9,651 nt of DNA. Origin: Clostridia bacterium (GTDB taxonomy: Bacteria; Bacillota; Clostridia; Christensenellales; UBA1242). Made by a program: the position numbers and the translations under genes. Positions within the stretch are counted from its first letter, which is position 1, and each line of letters begins with the position of its first letter. The DNA lies in contig JAQVLJ010000030.1 in the NCBI GenBank assembly GCA_028704215.1, positions 1 through 9,651 on the forward strand, written 5' to 3'. Shown here one piece after another: positions 1 to 5,848 of this stretch. Below the pieces are notes generated by a model. That model was not told where the DNA came from. It saw nothing but the letters and a program-made list of their open reading frames with translations, and did no database searches.

Positions 1-143
1 AAGGTTGCACAATGGGAATTATAGACATCATAAAAAATCTCAACGACTATCACTGTGCGGATGAAGAAATACTAAAACTTGGTAAACAACTTCAAACAAT
101 GCAAGAAAAGTATGTTGAAGATTTAAAAAAATATTTAAAATAA
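1..143 (+). CDS. 3' end of an unidentified gene, probably cut by the window edge
   Basis: An open frame entering at base 3 runs to a TAA at 141-143. The readable part ends in a charged, amphipathic helix rich in Lys, Glu and Leu (it finishes EDLKKYLK). An ATG at 12-14 would give a 43-residue peptide, and the AAGG at bases 1-4 lies at a workable distance from it, so a tiny complete gene cannot be excluded. However, the frame stays open to the left edge, so the C-terminus of a longer protein is more likely. A hairpin with a T-run lies about 34 bases after the stop, which supports this being the end of a transcription unit. I do not recognise the family from these residues and assign no function. 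Confidence 0.55.
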   Translation, partial: GCTMGIIDIIKNLNDYHCADEEILKLGKQLQTMQEKYVEDLKKYLK

Positions 144-176
144 CATTAGTACAAATTTTTACAAAAAATATTGTTT

Positions 177-216
177 CTACCAAATAAAAAAATTAAATTG
201 CGTTTGGTAGTTTTTT
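177..216 (+). terminator. Probable Rho-independent terminator of the left-edge gene
   Basis: CTACCAAA (177-184) and TTTGGTAG (203-210) are a perfect 8-bp inverted repeat separated by 18 A/T-rich bases, immediately followed by TTTTTT (211-216) and more T-rich sequence. It sits about 34 bases after the TAA of the left-edge frame. The large loop and only three G-C pairs make it a moderate rather than strong terminator. Its 3' arm overlaps the proposed -35 element of the next gene. Confidence 0.6.
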
Positions 217-232
217 GTTTTTGTGTTATCAT
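204..232 (+). promoter_or_regulatory. Probable sigma-A-type promoter of pepF
   Basis: TTGGTA (204-209; four of six matches to TTGACA) is followed after exactly 17 bases by TATCAT (227-232; five of six matches to TATAAT). A TG sits one base upstream of the -10 (224-225), giving an extended -10. Transcription would start near 239, only about ten bases before the ATG, so the leader would be very short and the Shine-Dalgarno would lie at its 5' end. A start further upstream with readthrough of the hairpin is an alternative. Confidence 0.5.
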
Positions 233-238
233 TTTTAT

Positions 239-244
239 AGGAGA
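239..244 (+). promoter_or_regulatory. Shine-Dalgarno site that fixes the pepF start
   Basis: AGGAGA (239-244) lies four bases before the ATG at 249-251. It is the only good ribosome-binding site in this region and decides the start against an in-frame TTG at 171, which has no such site and lies upstream of the terminator hairpin. Confidence 0.85.
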
Positions 245-248
245 TTTT

Positions 249-2033
249 ATGAAGACAAGAAAAGATATCAAAACACAATACAAATGGGAATTATCAGACT
301 TGGTAAATAATGACCAAGTGTGGAACGAGCAATTTGAAATATTAAAAAATTACGAACCAAAGTTCTTAAAATTTAAAGGTAAATTGAACAACGCAAACAG
401 TATATATTCTTATTTAACTCTTGAAGAAGAATTCGAAAATTTGGCTGGAAAATTGGGACTGTACGTAATGCTCAATCGTACAGTAGATTTGCCTAGTTCG
501 AAGTATGTAGAAATGCAAGCAAAAATGCAGATTTTTTCTACACAATTATCAGAAAAAACAACTTTTGTAACTATAGAATTACACAAACTTTCTGACAAAA
601 AAATTAATCATTTATTAAATGATTGTCGTTTCAAAAATTACGAACTTATGCTTAGAAGTATATCACGCACTCGCCCACACTTGTTATCTGAAAAAGAAGA
701 ACAATTAATTGCAAGCATTGATTTTGATGATGGCTACTCCGAAGTATTTGATATGATTGATGATGTTGATTTGAAGTTTCAAGATATTGTTGATTGCAAG
801 GGAAAAAAACATGAATTAAATCAAAGTAATTATTCAAGTTTTACAAAAAGTGAAGACAGGGTTTTGAGAAAAAATGCTTTTGATAGTATGTACAAAGCGT
901 TTGAAGGTTTTTCAAATACAATATCTACAAATTATATAAATGACGCTCGTTCAAACAACTTTTATAGAAAAATAAGAAAGTATGACTCTCTTCTACAAAA
1001 GGAATTGTACTCAAACAAAATTGATAATAAAGTGTATGACAATTTGATAAAAAATGTAAATGAAAACATTGACTTACTACACAAATTTTGGAAAATAAAC
1101 AAATCAATTACAAAAATTAAGGATTATGCAATTTATGACACGTCCTACAATCCAATACAAATTGGTGAAAAAAATGTTTCATATGAAGATTGTACAAAAA
1201 CTTGTTTGAAAGTATTAAACATTCTTGGAAATGACTACACAAATGCAGTGCAAAAAGCCATTGAAAGCAGATGGATAGATGTATATCCTCACAAAGACAA
1301 AAGGTCGGGCGGATTTCAAGTTGATGAATACACTGTGCATCCCTACATAATGTTAAACTATGAAAATAAGTATAATGACGTTAGCACATTTATTCACGAA
1401 ATGGGTCACGCTATGCACTCATATTTTGCAAACGAAAATCAACCTAGATGCTTATCCGATTACCCTATTTTTCTAGCAGAGATTGCAAGCACTTTAAATG
1501 AAATACTTTTGATAGAATATAAGATAGACAATAGCAAAACTGAAAAGGAAAAAGCCTACTATATTCGTGAGTATTTGCAAATGTTCAAATCAACAATTTT
1601 TAGACAAACAATGTTTAGTGAGTTCGAAAATTTTGTTTATCAAAATGTAGAAAATAATCAACCTTTGAGTAAAGATATTTTAAACAATAAATACTTTGAA
1701 TTAAACAAAAAATATTTTGGAAGTAATGTAAAGGTCGACAAACTTATTACTTATGAGTGGATGAGAATACCACACTTTTATACACCATATTATGTGTACA
1801 AATATGCTACTGGTTTGATAAGTGCAATTTGCCTTGTAGAAAATATCAAAACAACAAAAGATGGTTTGGAAAAATATCTACAAATGTTAAAATCGGGTGG
1901 CAATGATTATCCTACAACAATTTTAAAAAATGCTGGAGTAAATTTGGAAAGTGATGAACCTTTCAAAATAGCATTTAATAAAATGAAGCAGTTATTAAAA
2001 ATGTTTGAAATAATTAACAATAAAATAAATTAA
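249..2033 (+). CDS. pepF: Oligoendopeptidase F, M3B-family zinc metallopeptidase
   Basis: This 594-residue protein has the length and layout of PepF, a cytosolic zinc endopeptidase that cleaves short to medium oligopeptides, probably for peptide recycling. The HEXXH zinc motif is HEMGH at residues 383-387: His383 and His387 bind zinc and Glu384 is the catalytic base. The third ligand is most likely Glu411 in AEIASTLNE (410-418). The C-terminal substrate-binding segment HFYTPYYVYKYATG (509-522) matches the family's conserved His/Tyr block. The N-terminal half is the helical M3 lobe that forms the substrate channel. With the ATG at 249 there is no signal peptide or membrane segment. The gene has its own likely promoter and converges on rpoC, so it is probably monocistronic. 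All expected catalytic residues are present and the frame is unbroken. The family call is firm; the exact peptide substrates are not visible from sequence. Confidence 0.95.
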   Translation: MKTRKDIKTQYKWELSDLVNNDQVWNEQFEILKNYEPKFLKFKGKLNNANSIYSYLTLEEEFENLAGKLGLYVMLNRTVDLPSSKYVEMQAKMQIFSTQLSEKTTFVTIELHKLSDKKINHLLNDCRFKNYELMLRSISRTRPHLLSEKEEQLIASIDFDDGYSEVFDMIDDVDLKFQDIVDCKGKKHELNQSNYSSFTKSEDRVLRKNAFDSMYKAFEGFSNTISTNYINDARSNNFYRKIRKYDSLLQKELYSNKIDNKVYDNLIKNVNENIDLLHKFWKINKSITKIKDYAIYDTSYNPIQIGEKNVSYEDCTKTCLKVLNILGNDYTNAVQKAIESRWIDVYPHKDKRSGGFQVDEYTVHPYIMLNYENKYNDVSTFIHEMGHAMHSYFANENQPRCLSDYPIFLAEIASTLNEILLIEYKIDNSKTEKEKAYYIREYLQMFKSTIFRQTMFSEFENFVYQNVENNQPLSKDILNNKYFELNKKYFGSNVKVDKLITYEWMRIPHFYTPYYVYKYATGLISAICLVENIKTTKDGLEKYLQMLKSGGNDYPTTILKNAGVNLESDEPFKIAFNKMKQLLKMFEIINNKIN

Positions 2034-2218
2034 TAAATATAAAATTAATTATTATTAATACATTTTAATAATATAAAAAATATTATTTCTAAATATATTT
2101 TGATATAAAACACAAGATTTACATGAAAAAACACGTTAAAAACGTGTTTTTTTAAAATATTTAATAATTATATATTTAATTAACATTATTATGATTATTT
2201 AATTATTCAATTATTTAA
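2034..2218. other. AT-only convergent spacer between pepF and rpoC
   Basis: This 185-base spacer separates the pepF and rpoC stop codons and contains no plausible gene. It is almost pure A/T. Besides the terminator at 2126-2152 it holds a weak A/T-only hairpin (AATAATAT at 2067-2074 and ATATTATT at 2080-2087, loop AAAAA) and a short direct repeat next to the rpoC stop. I see no RNA gene or promoter with convincing signals. Confidence 0.7.
2126..2152. terminator. Bidirectional intrinsic terminator for pepF and rpoBC
   Basis: The arms AAAAAACACGTT (2126-2137) and AACGTGTTTTTT (2141-2152) form a perfect 12-bp stem with an AAA loop. The core ACACGTT/AACGTGT holds the G-C pairs. The outer A-run and T-run provide a U-tract on either strand, so the same hairpin can end pepF transcripts (93 bases past its stop) and rpoC transcripts (66 bases past its stop). 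This economical arrangement is common between convergent genes in compact low-GC genomes. Confidence 0.9.
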
Positions 2219-2223
2219 TTATT
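2194..2223. repeat. 14-base tandem direct repeat overlapping the rpoC stop
   Basis: ATTATTTAATTATT occurs at 2194-2207 and again at 2210-2223, separated by CA. The second copy covers the rpoC stop codon (2219-2221). The repeat is low-complexity A/T sequence and most likely reflects replication slippage and base composition; no function is evident. Confidence 0.6.
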
Positions 2224-5200
2224 TTTTACTATCATCATCGTCATCATCATAGTCCACATCTCCGAATGCCAAATCTGAATTATCAATATTGACTTGAATT
2301 GCAGTTGAATCTTTAACTTGCTTTGGAATAACATCTTTGTAAATTTTTGCACCTGTTCCAGCTGGAATTAGTTTTCCAATAATTACATTTTCTTTCAAAC
2401 CAAGCAAATTGTCTTCTTTTCCTTTCAAAGCTGCTTCTGTCAAGACACTTGATGTTTCTTGGAAACTTGCAGCGGACAAGAAACTTTCTGTTGTAAGAGA
2501 TGCTTTTGTGATACCTTGCAATTCACGTTTTGCAGTAGCAGGAACTCCACCTTCACGAAGAACGCGTTTATTTTCTTCCTCGTAATTATTGATGTCTACG
2601 CTATCACCTGGTAGCAATTTTGTATCACCACTATTCTCTATTTTTACTTTTCTCAACATCTGACGAATAATGACTTCAAGATGCTTTACGTTAATATCAA
2701 CAGATTGAGATTTGTATACCGCAAGTACTTCATTAAGCAAGTATTCTTGTACGGCTTTTACACCTTGTGTACGAAGAATATCTTTTGGATTAATTGCTCC
2801 TTCTGTCAGTACACTACCTGGTTGAACAGTATCTCCAGTTTTTACTTTTAAAGTAACGCCATAAGGCAAAATGTATGATTCTTCAGTATTGCTATTTTTA
2901 ATAACCACTTCAAATCTTTTGTCCATTGGATTAATAGTCACTTTACCGGCAATCTCACTTATATATGCAGCATTTTTTGGATTACGTGCTTCAAATATTT
3001 CTTCGACACGAGGCAAACCAGAAGTTATATCTGTTGCTGTAGAAATACCACCTGTATGAATTGTTCTCATAGTCAACTGAGTACCTGGCTCACCGATTGA
3101 TTGAGCGGCGATAATGCCGACTGCTTCACCGATATCTACTGTCTTATTGCTTGACATATTACGTCCGTAGCATTTTGCACAAATACCATGTTTTGCTTTA
3201 CAAGACAACACGCTACGAATAGTAACTTTTGTAATACCAGCATTGACAATATCTCGTGCCAATTCGTGTGTAATATAAGTATTCACTGGGACAATTTCTT
3301 TTTTAGTTTTTGGATCAATAATAGCTTCAGCCGTATATCTTCCCAAAATTCTATCTTTAAGAGTGCAAACCAAGGTATTGTCTTTTACGATTTCTGTAAC
3401 TTCCATACCTTTTACTCTTTCGCCCAATTCTTCAAAACAATCTTCTGTTGTGATAATTGTGTCTTGAGCAATATCTGCCAAACGACGAGTTAGGTAACCT
3501 GATTCTGCTGTTTTCAATGCAGTATCAATCAAACCTTTACGTCCACCACGACTTGAATTAAAATATTCAAGTGCTGTCAAACCACGTCTAAACGATGACT
3601 TAACTGGAACGTCAGATTTTCTTCCTGATGCGGTATCCATAATTCCTTGCATACCTGCCAACTGTTTGATCTGGTCTTCTGTACCACGAGCTTTTGAATC
3701 AACAATCATTTTTAGCGGATTGTATTTGTCCATATTAGCAATCAATGCTTTTTTGATTTGGTTTGTAGTATTATTCCATATCTCTATATTTTTTGTTACT
3801 TTTGATTCTTCTGTTAAGAAACCACGTTTAAATAGTTTTTCATTTTCAAGTACAAGTTTGTCTGCTTCTTCCAATATTTTTGCCTTTTCAGGTGTCTCAG
3901 TCATATCAAATACTGTTATAGATAACGCCGATAAAGTAGAATATTTAAAGCCTAGCATTTTAATATTGTCTAGCATTATAATTGTCGGACTAGTGCCATA
4001 TTTTCTGAATGCAGCATCAATGATTGGAGTATAGTCACCTTTTACGATGGCTTTGTCAAACTCATATTTAAACATATTTGCTTTGTCACTTCTGTCTACA
4101 AATCCCAAGTCTTGTGGTACTACTCTGTTAAATAAAATACGTCCTAAAGTAGTTTGTGTTCTTCCAGTATATTTTTTACCATCTTTTTCGACAGTACGAC
4201 GTACAGTGACACGAGCATGCAAATCTAGTTGTTTGTTTTCATTGGCAATTATGGCTTCATTTTCACTAGCAAACGTCATTCCTTCGCCTAAAGCGTTTTC
4301 CTTTGTAATTGTAAGGTAATAGTTTCCCAAAATCATATCCAAAGAGGGTACCAAAGCAGGATTGCCATCACTTGGTTTTAATATATTGTTTGATGCAAGC
4401 AACAAATTTCTTGCTTCTGTACGTGCTTCGATAGACAAAGGAACGTGAATACTCATTTGGTCTCCATCAAAGTCGGCGTTGAATCCACCGCAGACAAGAG
4501 GTGTCAATCTTATTGCTTTTCCTTCTACCAAAATTGGTTCGAATGCTTGAACGGACAATTTGTGAAGTGTAGGTGCTCTATTCAAGAATACTGGGTGGTC
4601 TTTTACCACATCAGCCAAAATATCCCAAACGATAGGTTTTTCACTTTCTATCATTTTTGTTGCTTTTTTGATGTTGTTAGTTTGGTTCAATTCAACCAAT
4701 CTTTTGATAATAAATGGTCTAAACAATTCGAGCGCCATAATTTTTGGCACACCACATTGGTATACCTTCAATTCTGGTCCAACAACGATAACTGTACGAC
4801 CTGAATAGTCTACACGTTTACCCAAAAGGTTTTGTCTAAAACGACCGTGCTTACCACGTAACATAGCAGTTAGTGATTTCAAATCACGTGAACGTGAGCC
4901 TTGAACAGCTTTGCCACGTTTTCCGTTATCAAACAATGCATCAACAGCTTCTTGTAACATTCTTTTTTCATTACGAATAATAATCTCAGGTGCACCCAAT
5001 TCAATTAATTTTTTCAATCGGTTATTTCTATTAATAACACGTCTATACAAATCATTTAGGTCACTGGTTGCAAATTTTCCACCATCAATTTGTACCATAG
5101 GTCTAATGTCTGGTGGTATAACAGGAACAACGTCAAGAATCATCCAACTTGGTTGATTTCCGCTTTTTAAAAATGCCTCAACGACTTCAAGTTTTTTTGT

Positions 5201-5821
5201 TGCTTTTAGTTTTTTCTGTCCTTTTGCAGTAGCAATAATAATTTGTAATTCATGTTGCTCTTTTTTCAAATCTATGCTTTTCAACAATTCTTTTATTGCT
5301 TCAGCACCCATGCCTGCTTTAAATGAATTAGCACCAAATTTTTCGATAGCTTCACGGTATTCTTTGTCTGAAATAACTTGTTTGTACTCAAATTCAGTAT
5401 TCTTAGGGTCAATAACAACATAATTTACATAATACAAAATTTGTTCCAAAAGTTTTGATGACATATCAAGAATTATACCGATACGAGAAGGAACGCCTTT
5501 AAAAAACCATATGTGAGAAACAGGACAAGCTAATTCAATATGTCCCATACGTTCTCTACGAACTTTTGATTTTGTTACTTCAACGCCACACTTGTCGCAA
5601 ATGACTCCCTTATATCTGATTCTCTTGTACTTGCCACAATGACATTCCCAGTCTTTTTTAGGTCCAAAAATACGTTCACAAAACAAACCATCTTTTTCTG
5701 GTTTTTGTGTACGATAATTTATAGTTTCTGGTTTCGTCACTTCGCCATGCGACCACTCTCTAATTTTTTCAGGTGAAGCGATGCTTACTCGAATTGTGTC
5801 AAAGTTGTTTAATTCGAACAT
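2219..5821 (-). CDS. rpoC: DNA-directed RNA polymerase subunit beta-prime
   Basis: RpoC (1200 residues; the Bacillus protein is about the same length) supplies the Mg-binding catalytic loop of RNA polymerase. The first zinc site is Cys60, Cys62, Cys75 and Cys78. The catalytic NADFDGD is at 448-454, with Asp450, Asp452 and Asp454 binding the active-site Mg. The F-loop lies around 722-740, the bridge helix about 750-785, and the second zinc site is Cys795, Cys874, Cys881 and Cys884. The trigger loop QLTMRTIHTGG centres on Met918 to His922 and has no large insert. The protein ends in an acidic tail with six Asp in a row (1192-1197). The ATG at 5819-5821 has AGGAG at 5831-5835, nine bases upstream. 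The gene starts 27 bases after the rpoB stop with no terminator between, so the two form an operon. Odd points: Arg758 where His777 is expected, Gln725 for Arg744 and Ile921 for Phe935 (E. coli numbering). The frame is intact. Confidence 0.99.
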   Translation of the reverse strand: MFELNNFDTIRVSIASPEKIREWSHGEVTKPETINYRTQKPEKDGLFCERIFGPKKDWECHCGKYKRIRYKGVICDKCGVEVTKSKVRRERMGHIELACPVSHIWFFKGVPSRIGIILDMSSKLLEQILYYVNYVVIDPKNTEFEYKQVISDKEYREAIEKFGANSFKAGMGAEAIKELLKSIDLKKEQHELQIIIATAKGQKKLKATKKLEVVEAFLKSGNQPSWMILDVVPVIPPDIRPMVQIDGGKFATSDLNDLYRRVINRNNRLKKLIELGAPEIIIRNEKRMLQEAVDALFDNGKRGKAVQGSRSRDLKSLTAMLRGKHGRFRQNLLGKRVDYSGRTVIVVGPELKVYQCGVPKIMALELFRPFIIKRLVELNQTNNIKKATKMIESEKPIVWDILADVVKDHPVFLNRAPTLHKLSVQAFEPILVEGKAIRLTPLVCGGFNADFDGDQMSIHVPLSIEARTEARNLLLASNNILKPSDGNPALVPSLDMILGNYYLTITKENALGEGMTFASENEAIIANENKQLDLHARVTVRRTVEKDGKKYTGRTQTTLGRILFNRVVPQDLGFVDRSDKANMFKYEFDKAIVKGDYTPIIDAAFRKYGTSPTIIMLDNIKMLGFKYSTLSALSITVFDMTETPEKAKILEEADKLVLENEKLFKRGFLTEESKVTKNIEIWNNTTNQIKKALIANMDKYNPLKMIVDSKARGTEDQIKQLAGMQGIMDTASGRKSDVPVKSSFRRGLTALEYFNSSRGGRKGLIDTALKTAESGYLTRRLADIAQDTIITTEDCFEELGERVKGMEVTEIVKDNTLVCTLKDRILGRYTAEAIIDPKTKKEIVPVNTYITHELARDIVNAGITKVTIRSVLSCKAKHGICAKCYGRNMSSNKTVDIGEAVGIIAAQSIGEPGTQLTMRTIHTGGISTATDITSGLPRVEEIFEARNPKNAAYISEIAGKVTINPMDKRFEVVIKNSNTEESYILPYGVTLKVKTGDTVQPGSVLTEGAINPKDILRTQGVKAVQEYLLNEVLAVYKSQSVDINVKHLEVIIRQMLRKVKIENSGDTKLLPGDSVDINNYEEENKRVLREGGVPATAKRELQGITKASLTTESFLSAASFQETSSVLTEAALKGKEDNLLGLKENVIIGKLIPAGTGAKIYKDVIPKQVKDSTAIQVNIDNSDLAFGDVDYDDDDDDSKK
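2231..2248 (-). repeat. Trinucleotide repeat encoding the Asp tail of RpoC
   Basis: Six consecutive GAT/GAC codons (read as ATC/GTC on the + strand) encode Asp1192 to Asp1197, just before the C-terminal Ser-Lys-Lys. One GAC interrupts the GAT run. Such a run can change length by slippage without breaking the frame, and the tail is outside the conserved polymerase fold. Confidence 0.8.
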
Positions 5822-5848
5822 AAATAATTACTCCTAATACGTACAGTT

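Noticed and set aside
171..248. In-frame TTG start giving PepF an extra 26-residue hydrophobic N-terminus that looks like a signal or membrane segment
   Set aside because: The extension translates the terminator hairpin and promoter, has no ribosome-binding site, and M3B PepF is cytosolic. The ATG at 249 has AGGAGA directly upstream.
410..1107. Three short - strand open frames inside pepF
   Set aside because: About 60 codons each, overlapping intact pepF coding sequence; shadows of the real gene.
2067..2087. A/T-only hairpin in the pepF-rpoC spacer as a second terminator
   Set aside because: No G-C pairs and no adjacent T-run on the proper side; the 12-bp hairpin at 2126-2152 explains termination much better.
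3666..4319. Two open frames of about 90 to 122 residues on the + strand inside rpoC
   Set aside because: They are antisense to conserved rpoC coding sequence and their composition follows from its codon pattern. No independent start signals were seen.
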